From assembly GCA_964387945.1 (NCBI GenBank), contig CAYLYX010000003.1, positions 248,001-312,000 of the forward strand: a stretch of 64,000 bases of DNA, written 5' to 3'. Source of the stretch: Parvicella sp964387945 (lineage in GTDB: Bacteria > Bacteroidota > Bacteroidia > Flavobacteriales_D > Parvicellaceae). This document shows positions 33,627 to 41,967 of this stretch, piece after piece. The first letter of the stretch is position 1. Every line of letters starts with the position of its first letter. The position numbers and the translations under genes are program-made. The notes below the pieces were generated by a model. The model was given only the letters and a program-made list of their open reading frames with translations. It did no database searches and was not told the origin of the DNA.

Positions 33627-36281
33627 TTAAAGTTTTCTAGCCACCTCAACTTCTTCAAAGGCTTCGATAACATCTCCTACCTTAATGTCGTTGAATTTCT
33701 CAATGTTCAAACCACATTCGTAGTTGTGCGTTACTTCTTTCACATCGTCTTTGAAACGCTTCAGTGATCCTAGCTCTCCAGTGTACACAACGATACCATC
33801 TCTGATCAGTCGAATATTACTGTTTCTGGTAATTTTACCTTCCGTAACGAAACATCCAGCGATTGTACCCACTTTTGTGATCTTGAACGTTTCTCTCACC
33901 TCGGCTGTACCCACAATTTCTTCTTTCACATCTGGAGAAAGCATTCCTTCCATCGCTTCCTTAATCTCTTCAATCGCCTTGTAGATGATTGAGTAAAGAC
34001 GAATATCGATTTCTTCTTTCTCTGCTAGTTTTCTTGCACCTCCAGAAGGACGTACCTGGAACCCAATGATGATCGCATCCGAAGCGGTTGCTAGCAATAC
34101 ATCAGATTCAGTGATCTGTCCAACAGCTTTGTGAATCACATTGATTTGGATTTCTTCTGTAGAAAGTTTCAGCATCGAATCAGCTAATGCCTCAACAGAA
34201 CCATCTACATCACCTTTTACGATAAGGTTAAGTTCCTTAAAGTCACCCAACGCCAATCGTCTTCCGATTTCGTCTAGTGTGATATGCTTAGTGGTTCTAA
34301 GACCTTGCTCTCTTTGCAATTGCTGACGTTTGTTAACGATCGCTTTTGCTTCCTTCTCATCCGTCATTACATGGAATCGATCACCAGCATTGCTTGCTCC
34401 CTGCATACCTAGTATGGAAACAGGTTTTGCAGGTCCTGCCTTCTTGACGATTTGGTCGTGCTCATCGTGCATGATTTTTACACGACCAAGCTGTGTTCCC
34501 GCAATGATCATATCTCCCACCTCAAGTGTTCCAGCTTCAACTAATAGCGTGGTTACATAACCTCTACCTTTATCAAGGGTAGATTCAATTACTGTACCCA
34601 CGGCACTCTTATTTGGGTTAGCTTTTAGTTCGAGCATTTCTGCTTCCAACAATACTTTTTCCAGCAACTCTTCAACTCCAGCACCGGTTTTTGCAGATAC
34701 TTCCTGCGATTGGAATTTTCCACCCCAATCTTCCACCAGGATGTTCATTCCAGAAAGTTGCTCTTTAATTTTATCAGGGTTAGCGCCTGGCTTATCCACT
34801 TTGTTGATGGCAAAAACCATTGGTACACCTGCCGCTTGCGCGTGGTTGATTGCCTCTTTAGTTTGAGGCATCACATCATCATCTGCCGCAATGATAATAA
34901 TAGCAATATCCGTTACCTGAGCACCTCTGGCACGCATTGCGGTAAATGCTTCGTGACCCGGTGTATCAAGGAAGGTGATTTTTCTACCACTCTCTCCAGT
35001 AACGCTATATGCACCAATGTGCTGGGTAATTCCTCCGGCTTCGCCTTCGGTAACATCACTTGTTCTAATGTAATCCAGTAAAGAAGTCTTACCATGATCC
35101 ACGTGCCCCATCACAGTAACAATCGGTGGTCTTGATTCCAAATCTTCTGGGTTATCCTCTTCTTCAGGGATTGTTTCAGTCAGTTCAGCACTTACCCATT
35201 CTACCTCGAAGCCATACTCTTCGGCAACCATAGCAAGTGTTTCAGCATCCAATCGCTGGTTAATAGAAGCGAAGATGCCAATGCCCATCAACGTACCAAT
35301 AATGTCCGTTGGGGTTTTATCCATCATGGTAGCTAATTCAGAAACAGTTACGAATTCCGTTAGCTTTAGCTTCCCTTTGTCTAACTCTGCCTGAAGTGCT
35401 TCTTCTTCTCTTTTCTCTGCCTGAGCTTGTCTCTTCTCACGTCTAAGTTTAACACCTTTGTTTTTGCTTTTGTTGCTCAAACGTGCTAGTGTTTCCTGAA
35501 TCTCCTTCTTGATCTCTTCTTCAGAAATCTCTGTCTTTTGATTCTTTCCTTTCTTAGACTTCTTGTATTCTTGAGAAGCTTTTCTTCCAGCTTCATCAAT
35601 GTTTACCTTCTTGATTCGCTTGCGCTTCTTCTTCTTCGCATCGTCTGAATCTTGAGGTTTTTTCTTCTCTTTCTTTTTCTCAACCGGAAGATCAATCTTT
35701 CTAAGCACCGTTACACCAGATAGCTTTTCTGCCTTGGCTTTGATCGTTTCAACCTCCTCTGGCTCCTCTTTTGGCTTCTCCTCTTCCTTTTCAGGAGTGG
35801 TTTCTTTTTCTTCCTTCTCTGAGGTAGTATCTTCCTCCTTCTCTTTTTTCTCTTCCTTTTTCTCAACCTTTTCTTCTACTGGCTCTTCTTCTTTCTTGTT
35901 TTTCTTCTCGTCTTTGCCAAGGTCAATTTTTCCAACAACAGATGGTCCGCTTAACTTGTTCGCTTTAGCTGTAATTGTTTTCTCCTCTTCTTTTTCTTCT
36001 TCTACTTCTTCTTCATCAGTGTCCTCTTCATCATGGGTCTTTTCTGCTTTCTCCTTGATTTCAGAACGTACTTCTTCCACCTTCTCCTTCACAGATTTCT
36101 CATTAGAAAACTCATCTTGCAGCATTTCATAAAGTTCAGGATCAATCTTCGTGTTTGGACTTGATTCAATCTCCTTCCCTTTAGAATGCAAAAATTCAAC
36201 GATGGTTGAAGTACCAACATTAAACTCTCTAGCTACTTTACTTAATCGTCTTACCACAGTTGTTTTCTTTATATTTTGCAA
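33627..36281 (-). CDS. infB: Translation initiation factor IF-2
   Basis: IF-2 is the GTPase that places initiator tRNA on the ribosome. In the 884-residue protein, the N-terminal IF2-N domain (RLSKVAREFNVGTSTIVEFL) is followed by a long Lys/Glu-rich linker (about 70-260). A second IF2-N-like motif, KLTEFVTVSELATMMDKTP, comes next, then the G domain with G392-H-V-D-H-G-K-T399, DTPGHEAF and NKVD, and domains II-IV. All GTPase motifs are intact. It lies 133 bases after nusA with a strong hairpin terminator between them, as part of the conserved rimP-nusA-infB order. Confidence 0.97.
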   Translation of the reverse strand: MQNIKKTTVVRRLSKVAREFNVGTSTIVEFLHSKGKEIESSPNTKIDPELYEMLQDEFSNEKSVKEKVEEVRSEIKEKAEKTHDEEDTDEEEVEEEKEEEKTITAKANKLSGPSVVGKIDLGKDEKKNKKEEEPVEEKVEKKEEKKEKEEDTTSEKEEKETTPEKEEEKPKEEPEEVETIKAKAEKLSGVTVLRKIDLPVEKKKEKKKPQDSDDAKKKKRKRIKKVNIDEAGRKASQEYKKSKKGKNQKTEISEEEIKKEIQETLARLSNKSKNKGVKLRREKRQAQAEKREEEALQAELDKGKLKLTEFVTVSELATMMDKTPTDIIGTLMGIGIFASINQRLDAETLAMVAEEYGFEVEWVSAELTETIPEEEDNPEDLESRPPIVTVMGHVDHGKTSLLDYIRTSDVTEGEAGGITQHIGAYSVTGESGRKITFLDTPGHEAFTAMRARGAQVTDIAIIIIAADDDVMPQTKEAINHAQAAGVPMVFAINKVDKPGANPDKIKEQLSGMNILVEDWGGKFQSQEVSAKTGAGVEELLEKVLLEAEMLELKANPNKSAVGTVIESTLDKGRGYVTTLLVEAGTLEVGDMIIAGTQLGRVKIMHDEHDQIVKKAGPAKPVSILGMQGASNAGDRFHVMTDEKEAKAIVNKRQQLQREQGLRTTKHITLDEIGRRLALGDFKELNLIVKGDVDGSVEALADSMLKLSTEEIQINVIHKAVGQITESDVLLATASDAIIIGFQVRPSGGARKLAEKEEIDIRLYSIIYKAIEEIKEAMEGMLSPDVKEEIVGTAEVRETFKITKVGTIAGCFVTEGKITRNSNIRLIRDGIVVYTGELGSLKRFKDDVKEVTHNYECGLNIEKFNDIKVGDVIEAFEEVEVARKL

Positions 36282-36365
36282 TTATACGAAATCCCCCTGT
36301 TATGGGGAAATCTATTACTTAAAAGATATTTACTTATCTACGTAAATATCAACGTTTATGAATGC

Positions 36366-36397
36366 AAAAATGAGGTCAGAAATCTGACCTCATTTTT
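36366..36397 (-). terminator. Hairpin terminator between nusA and infB
   Basis: A perfect 15-base-pair inverted repeat: AAAAATGAGGTCAGA (36366-36380), a two-base loop and TCTGACCTCATTTTT (36383-36397). It carries a U-run in both readings. It is placed 17 bases after the nusA stop and 85 bases before the infB start, so it should end or attenuate transcription coming from nusA. Confidence 0.85.
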
Positions 36398-36413
36398 GGC
36401 ACAAATAAATCAA

Positions 36414-37649
36414 TTATTCGAATTCAGCTTTTAGAATTTTGTAAATCTCAGCAATGGTTTCTTCTTCTAAGTCTGTTCGTTTTACCAAATCATCTTTCGC
36501 AAGATCCAACACAGATTTTGCTGTATCACAACCTACTGCTTTCAATTCATCGATGATCCAATCATCAATTTCATCAGCAAATTCATCCAAGTCAACGTCA
36601 TCAATATCTTCAGCTCCTTCACGGTAAACATCAATTTCGTAACCTACTAATTTAGAAGCCAATTTGATGTTGTGACCTCCTTTACCAATAGCTAATGAAA
36701 CCTGATCTGGCTTAAGATAAACGTTTACTCGTTTTTCTTCATCAAAAATCTCCATCGAGACGATTTTTGCTGGGCTCAATGCGCGCTGCACCAAAAGCTG
36801 CGTGTTTGAGGTCCAGTTAATTACGTCAATGTTTTCGTTTCTCAACTCTCTTACAATACCGTGAATTCTAGAACCTTTCATACCCACACATGCTCCTACA
36901 GGATCAATTCTGTCATCGTAAGATTCTACAGCTACTTTTGCTCTTTCTCCTGGTTCACGAACGATCTTTTTAATGGTAATCAATCCGTCAAAAACTTCTG
37001 GAACTTCTAATTCAAACAAACGCTCAAGAAAAGCTGGATTCGTTCTCGAAAGAATAATTACAGGAGAGTTGTTCTTAACGGTTACATCAGAAACTACCGC
37101 TCTGATGTTATCTCCTTTTTTGAAGTAATCAGAAGGAATTTGCTCATTCTTTGGCATGACCAATTCGTTTCCTTCATCATCCAGCACTAGAATCTCTCTT
37201 TTCCAGATTTGATAAACTTCTCCAGTAATAATATCTCCAATACGTTCTTTGTAAACCGAAACAATGTTCTCTCTTTCTAACTCCATTAGCTTAGCCGCCA
37301 AATTTTGACGAAGCGAAAGAATGTTTCTTCTTCCAAAGTTTTCCATCCTAATCTCTTCAGAAGCTTCCTCTCCAATTTCGAAATCTGGTTCGATTTTGAT
37401 CGCCTCACTGTAAGCAATCTCGGTTGCTTCATCTTCAACTTCACCATCAGGAACGATTGTTCTGTTCAACCAAATTTCCAAATCTCCCTTGTCAGGGTTA
37501 ATGATAAAATCAACATGCTCATCAGTTCCAAAACGCTTTTTTAGCGTAGCTCTGAAGACATCTTCCAGAATTCTCATCATGGTTACGCGGTCGATGTTTT
37601 TCATCTCCTTAAATTCCGCGAATGAATCTATTAACTCTATTGCATTCAT
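36414..37649 (-). CDS. nusA: Transcription termination/antitermination factor NusA
   Basis: NusA binds RNA polymerase and modulates pausing and termination. The 411-residue protein has the N-terminal domain (RVTMMRILEDVFRATLKKRFG), an S1 domain (about 130-200, GDIITGEVYQIWKREILVL) and two KH domains with VGACVGMKGSRIHGIVREL and VSLAIGKGGHNIKLASKL. An acidic C-terminal helical tail follows. The length is typical for Bacteroidota. It begins 22 bases after rimP. Confidence 0.96.
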   Translation of the reverse strand: MNAIELIDSFAEFKEMKNIDRVTMMRILEDVFRATLKKRFGTDEHVDFIINPDKGDLEIWLNRTIVPDGEVEDEATEIAYSEAIKIEPDFEIGEEASEEIRMENFGRRNILSLRQNLAAKLMELERENIVSVYKERIGDIITGEVYQIWKREILVLDDEGNELVMPKNEQIPSDYFKKGDNIRAVVSDVTVKNNSPVIILSRTNPAFLERLFELEVPEVFDGLITIKKIVREPGERAKVAVESYDDRIDPVGACVGMKGSRIHGIVRELRNENIDVINWTSNTQLLVQRALSPAKIVSMEIFDEEKRVNVYLKPDQVSLAIGKGGHNIKLASKLVGYEIDVYREGAEDIDDVDLDEFADEIDDWIIDELKAVGCDTAKSVLDLAKDDLVKRTDLEEETIAEIYKILKAEFE

Positions 37650-37671
37650 TTTAAGTAGTTTGAGTTACTAT

Positions 37672-38160
37672 TTATTTTTTCTTCGGATTCCCGAAAGTAA
37701 TTACACGTTTAACTTCTTTTACCTCATCAAAATTTACATGGTGTTGGCGAACGACCTCTTCTTTCTTTTTCCTTCCTTCAATACGCTCTTTAGTGACGGT
37801 CTGAACGGTCATCGTATCCCCATCGTAAGCTACCAATTCTCCTTCTACACTTCCATGGTTGAGCACCACTTTAACATCGTTGCCAATGTTTTTTTCAAAC
37901 TGCTGCGGTACTCTCAACGGACGATCCATACCAGCCGAAGAAACAGATAGCTCAAAGTCTTCAGTTTCACGATCTAAGTTATGCTCCACATTTCTGCTCA
38001 CACTCACGCACTCTTCAATCGTGACACCACCAGTGGTCTTGTCCAATTCAATCGTGATCACATTGGTTGGGCTAATGTTGATCTCCACTAGGAAAATCCC
38101 GCTATCCAATTCGTCAATGCGTTCTTGTGCTAATGCTGTAATCTGGTCCTTATCAATCAT
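37672..38160 (-). CDS. rimP: Ribosome maturation factor RimP
   Basis: RimP assists 30S subunit maturation. The 162-residue protein shows the N-terminal alpha/beta domain with a conserved VSVSRNVEHNLDRE, then DFELSVSSAGMDRPLRVPQQFEKNIG and an SH3-like C-terminal domain (VEGELVAYDGDTMTVQT). It has the conserved position upstream of nusA. Confidence 0.93.
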   Translation of the reverse strand: MIDKDQITALAQERIDELDSGIFLVEINISPTNVITIELDKTTGGVTIEECVSVSRNVEHNLDRETEDFELSVSSAGMDRPLRVPQQFEKNIGNDVKVVLNHGSVEGELVAYDGDTMTVQTVTKERIEGRKKKEEVVRQHHVNFDEVKEVKRVITFGNPKKK

Positions 38161-38172
38161 ATTTTAGTGTAC

Positions 38173-38198
38173 AAAAAGAGGGGACTTGCGTCCCCTCT
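38173..38198 (-). terminator. Terminator downstream of nadE
   Basis: AGAGGGGAC (38177-38185), loop TTGC, GTCCCCTCT (38190-38198). Read on the minus strand, the nine-base-pair GC-rich stem is followed by a run of T (complement of the As from 38173). It ends nadE transcription and sits just before the rimP start. Confidence 0.8.
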
Positions 38199-38270
38199 CC
38201 ATATTCAGTTTGTAATATTTTGATACCACAAATATACAGCTATTTTTGAAAATGTGAAACTTAGGTTTAA

Positions 38271-39047
38271 TTATTTTAACGCTGCTGGGATTTCACAAAT
38301 CGGAATGGGCACCATCTTGTGCTTTCCTGCATTGTGCCACTTAAGGTAAATCTTCATCACCTCTTCTTGTCGAGGAGTCATGGGTTCGTTGTCCTTGTTT
38401 TCAAGATAGGTCATCGCCCACTCGAGCTCCGCATAGGTAGCTCCTAAATGATCTTCATCACTTCGATTGTCATCCCATAAGCCGTCTGTTGGTGGAGCTA
38501 CTTGAATGGATTCAACAATAGAAAGTTCCTTGGCTAATTCGTAGACTTCGGTTTTTAATAAATCGGCAATTGGAGAGATGTCTACGCCTCCATCACCATA
38601 CTTTGTAAAGAATCCAACACCAAAATCTTCAACTTTATTACCTGTGCCAGCAACCAAGTAACCGTGATGACCTGCATAGGCGTATAGCGTTGTCATTCTG
38701 AGTCTAGCTCGAACGTTGGCCATGGTTAAGTCGTCTTGAATCTCAGAAGGAAAGTCTTCCATCACTTTCTTGAAAGTTCCTGTTAAATCTTGAAGTTTTC
38801 CAGTAACGTTTGGGAAGTTCCCTTGGAGCCATTGAATGTGCTCGTTACTGCGGTCAAATTGAGAGGGTGGTTGCAAAATGGGCATGTTCAGAACAATGAC
38901 TTGTTTTCCTGTCATTGCACAAAGCGTGGAAGTGACGGCACTATCAATACCCCCAGAAACTCCTACAACAAATCCTTTGATTTTAGCTTTTTCGGCATAG
39001 TCGTCTAGCCAATTGACAATATGGTCTATTACTCTTTTTGTCTGCAT
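38271..39047 (-). CDS. nadE: NAD synthetase
   Basis: NadE makes NAD from nicotinic acid adenine dinucleotide, ATP and ammonia. I start at ATG 39045-39047 (MQTKRVIDHIVNWL), the expected N-terminus; the frame is open 48 codons further, but that part resembles nothing. In the resulting 258 residues, the PP-loop is S31-GGID-S36 after GFVVGV, and NKVEDFGVGFFTKYGDGGVDISPIADLLKTEVYELAKEL is family-typical, as is PPTDGLWDDNRSDEDHLGATY. There is no glutaminase domain, so it is the ammonia-dependent or separately supplied form. In several Flavobacteriia nadE lies close to gldB, as here. Confidence 0.93.
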   Translation of the reverse strand: MQTKRVIDHIVNWLDDYAEKAKIKGFVVGVSGGIDSAVTSTLCAMTGKQVIVLNMPILQPPSQFDRSNEHIQWLQGNFPNVTGKLQDLTGTFKKVMEDFPSEIQDDLTMANVRARLRMTTLYAYAGHHGYLVAGTGNKVEDFGVGFFTKYGDGGVDISPIADLLKTEVYELAKELSIVESIQVAPPTDGLWDDNRSDEDHLGATYAELEWAMTYLENKDNEPMTPRQEEVMKIYLKWHNAGKHKMVPIPICEIPAALK

Positions 39048-39118
39048 ATTAGTTGTTATCAATGATGTCAGCATCATCCGAAAACAAGAACAACTTTCAA
39101 GTTCGAATGGGCTGAAAC

Positions 39119-39152
39119 AAAAAATCCTGCCTCGAATGTACAAAGCAGGATT
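39119..39152 (-). terminator. Terminator downstream of the outer-membrane barrel gene
   Basis: AATCCTGC (39123-39130) pairs with GCAGGATT (39145-39152) across a 14-base loop. On the minus strand the stem runs into six or more Ts. It lies just after the barrel gene stop (39175) and before nadE. Confidence 0.75.
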
Positions 39153-39174
39153 CAGAAATAGTAATAATTTTTTG

Positions 39175-40071
39175 TTAGAACAAGATTCCAACTGTTAAGC
39201 TTACGCTTCCAGGGATGGCTTTTGCCCCAACATTTTCAAATGTCTTGTCTACATAATCAAGCGCATTCAAGTAAGTTTCTTTGCTTTCTTTTCTAAGTCC
39301 GTTGGTAAAATAGTGGTTGTAGTTAACTTCAAAGTACATAGAAGTTGAACCGCTAAAGTTGTATTCGGCACCACCACCTATTTTTAAGCCAAGTCTCACG
39401 GGCTGAACAGCACTTGTAAGGTCCAGTTTTTCATTTTCTGTACTGGTAAGTTCTGTATTAGAACTGTATAAGGTTTCTGTATTCACCAGAGAATCCGTTT
39501 TGAAGACCAAACGATCTACCCCGTCTGTGGTTTTTGCTCCAGTTCTGATCCCAATGTTCGCACCAAATTGTCCAAAATAGGTAAAGTAGCCAATTTCTTT
39601 GGTCTTCATCTTCAATGCAATTGGAATGTTTACGTAATTTGCCTTGATGGCTCTGTTTTTTAACCAAAACACATTGTTGGTAGGTGTTAGCATGTTTGAG
39701 AATACACCAGCTGTGTCATCGGGAAAATCAACAAAATTTTCATCTCGATCTAAAACGTAGAGAACAGTATCTGCAGAACTAGCACCAGAATAATTAATTT
39801 TTAAACTGTTTGTTGTAAGCGAGATTCCACTCACAAAACTCAGTGTTTTGTTTAGCCTGAACTCTAGCTGAAGTCCCCAGTGATAACCTAAGCCAGTACC
39901 TCCAGATTGGAATTTTTTGTCGTTATCAACGTTTAGCCAATCAATTGAAAGGCCACCTTTTAATCCGAATCTAAAGTTTTTAATATCATTATCTTCTGAA
40001 ACGGAAACCTGAGCCGAGGTTATAGAAGAAATTCCAATTAATAATGTCGCAAGTAAAATTATTTTTTTCAT
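39175..40071 (-). CDS. Outer membrane beta-barrel protein (porin/PorT-like family)
   Basis: The start at ATG 40069-40071 gives the signal peptide MKKIILLATLLIGISSITSAQ. The 298-residue protein then shows alternating amphipathic beta-strands (FRFGLKGGLSIDWL, GYHWGLQLEFRL, YVNIPIALKMKTKEIGYFTYFGQFGANIG, PVRLGLKIGGGAEYNF) and ends in an aromatic strand (SVSLTVGILF) that suits barrel insertion. This is the OMP_b-brl_2/PorT-like pattern. The PorT-like opening is shared by many unrelated barrels, so I leave the symbol blank. It is divergent from gldB. Confidence 0.8.
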   Translation of the reverse strand: MKKIILLATLLIGISSITSAQVSVSEDNDIKNFRFGLKGGLSIDWLNVDNDKKFQSGGTGLGYHWGLQLEFRLNKTLSFVSGISLTTNSLKINYSGASSADTVLYVLDRDENFVDFPDDTAGVFSNMLTPTNNVFWLKNRAIKANYVNIPIALKMKTKEIGYFTYFGQFGANIGIRTGAKTTDGVDRLVFKTDSLVNTETLYSSNTELTSTENEKLDLTSAVQPVRLGLKIGGGAEYNFSGSTSMYFEVNYNHYFTNGLRKESKETYLNALDYVDKTFENVGAKAIPGSVSLTVGILF

Positions 40072-40151
40072 TGTAGTCAATTTTAATAGCTTCAAAATGA
40101 AGTCCATTTGGGTCGCAAATTTATGATAATTTTACACAATTAAATTCCTAT

Positions 40152-41198
40152 ATGACAAAACCAGTCCATTTTTATTCGAAAGCACACTTTCTTTTTCTAA
40201 TGTTGAGTTTATCCATGTTTTGGTTCTCTTCTTGTTCGTCCAATCCATTGGATGTGGATGTAAGCGACATTGAGGTAGACATGAAGGTGGATAGAATGGA
40301 GCAGGAATTATTCGCTTCTGGTAAGCAATTTACGGTTGTGAATGATGAGCTTTGGAGCAAGTATGGAATGCTATACGAAGCTTTTCTCATTGATATGTTG
40401 GGAGAGGTTCCGCCTAATAATCCGCAAGCTCCGGTCTCCTTGGAGAGTTTTGTGAATCATCCAGACATGCAGAAGATCTATCAGGATATGAAGGCTGAGT
40501 TTAGTAACTTCTCGTCCTATGAAATGCAAATTGAAGAAGCATTCAAGTATTACAAGTATTATTTTCCAGATAGCTTGGTTCCTGATCTCGTTACTTTTTA
40601 CAGTAATTTCAATGCGAATGTCTTTCCCTACCAAAACAGAATTGGAATAGGGTTGGATATGTATTTGGGGACAGATCATGAGTTGGTAACGTCCTTACCT
40701 AATGATATTTTTCCGCAGTACTTAAAGGATAAAATGGACGCCAAATATCTAGTGGCAGATGTGATGAAAGCATGGTTGATGAATCGTTTTTTTGATGAAC
40801 TTCAGGAAGGGGATGACTTTTTGTCTTCTATCGTGACTCTGGGAAAAGTGATGTATTTATTGGACGCTATGTTGCCGTTTGAAGAAGACTACATCAAATT
40901 TGGGTGTAGCGCTGAGCAGTTGGAATGGTGCAAGTATCAGGAACAGAATATTTGGAAAACGATTGTGGACGAAAAGGTGCTTTATTCTAAAGACAAAGCA
41001 GTAATATTGCAGTACGTTTCTGAGGGGCCTTTTACCAAAGGAATGCCCCACGAATCTCCAGGGAGAGTTGGTGTTTGGTTGGGATGGCAGATCGTAAGGG
41101 ACTATGTAGAACAAAACGAAGTAAGTGTATTAGAGTTATTAAAACCCATCGGACCCAAGGTGATTTTAAAATCATACAGTCAGGGGGAAAGAGAATAA
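40152..41198 (+). CDS. gldB: Gliding motility lipoprotein GldB
   Basis: GldB is a lipoprotein needed for gliding in Flavobacterium. The 348-residue protein has a lipoprotein signal ending FWFSSC and the family phrases VDRMEQELFA, FPYQNRIGIGLDMYLGTDHELV and GMPHESPGRVGVWLGWQIVRDYVE. gldC follows after four bases, the order known in F. johnsoniae, where nadE also lies near. The motif set is intact, suggesting this organism has or had the gliding/T9SS machinery. Its exact biochemical role is not known. Confidence 0.92.
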   Translation: MTKPVHFYSKAHFLFLMLSLSMFWFSSCSSNPLDVDVSDIEVDMKVDRMEQELFASGKQFTVVNDELWSKYGMLYEAFLIDMLGEVPPNNPQAPVSLESFVNHPDMQKIYQDMKAEFSNFSSYEMQIEEAFKYYKYYFPDSLVPDLVTFYSNFNANVFPYQNRIGIGLDMYLGTDHELVTSLPNDIFPQYLKDKMDAKYLVADVMKAWLMNRFFDELQEGDDFLSSIVTLGKVMYLLDAMLPFEEDYIKFGCSAEQLEWCKYQEQNIWKTIVDEKVLYSKDKAVILQYVSEGPFTKGMPHESPGRVGVWLGWQIVRDYVEQNEVSVLELLKPIGPKVILKSYSQGERE

Positions 41199-41202
41199 GA
41201 CC

Positions 41203-41544
41203 ATGGAAGAAATAAAGCTAGGAATAGAACTAGATGAGAACAAAGTGCCAGAAGAAATTAAGTGGAAAGCAACTGGCGGAGATGAAAAGTTAAAAGAGGC
41301 GAAAGCGTTTTTATTGTCTATTTGGGATAAGGAGGAAGGCAATACCATGAAAATAGACCTTTGGACAAAAGAGATGTCGATTGATGAAATGAAGAAATTC
41401 TTCTTTCAGACGTTTGTTACCATGGCAGATACCTTACAAAGAAGTACAGATGAAGAAGGAATGGCGGATGCACTTCGGGATTTTGCAGATTTCTTTGGAG
41501 AGAAAATGGGGGTGATCCCAAAGACAGGAAAGTTTGAAAAATAA
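41203..41544 (+). CDS. gldC: Gliding motility protein GldC
   Basis: A 113-residue cytoplasmic protein with no signal peptide. It matches GldC by EIKLGIELDENKVPEEIKWKA at the N-terminus, the W-D-K stretch and the MKIDLWTKEMSIDEMKKFF segment. GldC works with GldB in F. johnsoniae, but its mechanism is unknown. It is four bases downstream of gldB and so co-transcribed. Confidence 0.93.
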   Translation: MEEIKLGIELDENKVPEEIKWKATGGDEKLKEAKAFLLSIWDKEEGNTMKIDLWTKEMSIDEMKKFFFQTFVTMADTLQRSTDEEGMADALRDFADFFGEKMGVIPKTGKFEK

Positions 41545-41574
41545 AAAAGCTCATCAATCAACGGATCAATGAGC
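41543..41574 (-). terminator. Hairpin terminator of the small Cys-rich protein gene
   Basis: GCTCAT (41549-41554) pairs with ATGAGC (41569-41574), with an inner ATC/GAT stem after a CA internal loop. On the minus strand it is followed by six Ts. It lies 22 bases past the stop of the gene at 41597 and just past the gldC stop, so it may also slow gldC transcripts. Confidence 0.6.
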
Positions 41575-41596
41575 CTTTGCAGTTTTTCTTCGCTGC

Positions 41597-41830
41597 TTAC
41601 TTTTTTTCTAGCGGCTGAGAAGTTTCTTCTTCTTTTTTGGCAGTTCCTTTATTACAAGATTTCTTTTTAGAGCAACAAGCTTTTGATTTGCCTTTAGCAT
41701 CTCCTTTTTTGCAACAAGCTTTCTTTTCCGTTTTTACTTCTTTTGCTTCAGAGGTAGTTGACGTAGTTTGTGCAGAAAGCGTAAGCGTTGCTGCCAACAT
41801 CAAGCCAGATAATAATCCTAGTTTTTTCAT
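41597..41830 (-). CDS. Small secreted Cys/Lys-rich protein
   Basis: A 77-residue protein with a good signal peptide (MKKLGLLSGLMLAATLTLSAQ). The mature part of about 56 residues is nearly all Lys, Ala, Ser, Thr and Glu with five Cys, as two CC pairs and a single Cys (ACCKKG, ACCSKKKSCNKG). I do not recognise a family; similar small Lys/Cys-rich proteins are annotated as hypothetical in Bacteroidota. Paired cysteines suggest metal binding or disulfide cross-linking in the periplasm, but this is inference. Upstream (41831-41967) is its promoter region, shared with the divergent kinase gene. It has its own terminator, which supports a real gene. Confidence 0.65.
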   Translation of the reverse strand: MKKLGLLSGLMLAATLTLSAQTTSTTSEAKEVKTEKKACCKKGDAKGKSKACCSKKKSCNKGTAKKEEETSQPLEKK

Positions 41831-41967
41831 CGTTTAATTTTTTGAATAACCAAATTTATCAAATTTCGAAATATCTTGGTACAAGAACGGTTGTTTTGTT
41901 AATCAATTGTTATTTGTAGAATGAGTTCGTTCAAAATCCTTATTTTAGATGATGTCTAACCCTTGCT

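Noticed and set aside
35734..36132. Open frame on the plus strand opposite the infB linker.
   Set aside because: A Ser/Phe-rich shadow of the Lys/Glu-rich IF-2 linker; no plausible protein.
38271..39191. Longer nadE start 48 codons upstream.
   Set aside because: The extra N-terminus resembles nothing and would cross the barrel-gene terminator; the internal ATG gives the normal NadE N-terminus.
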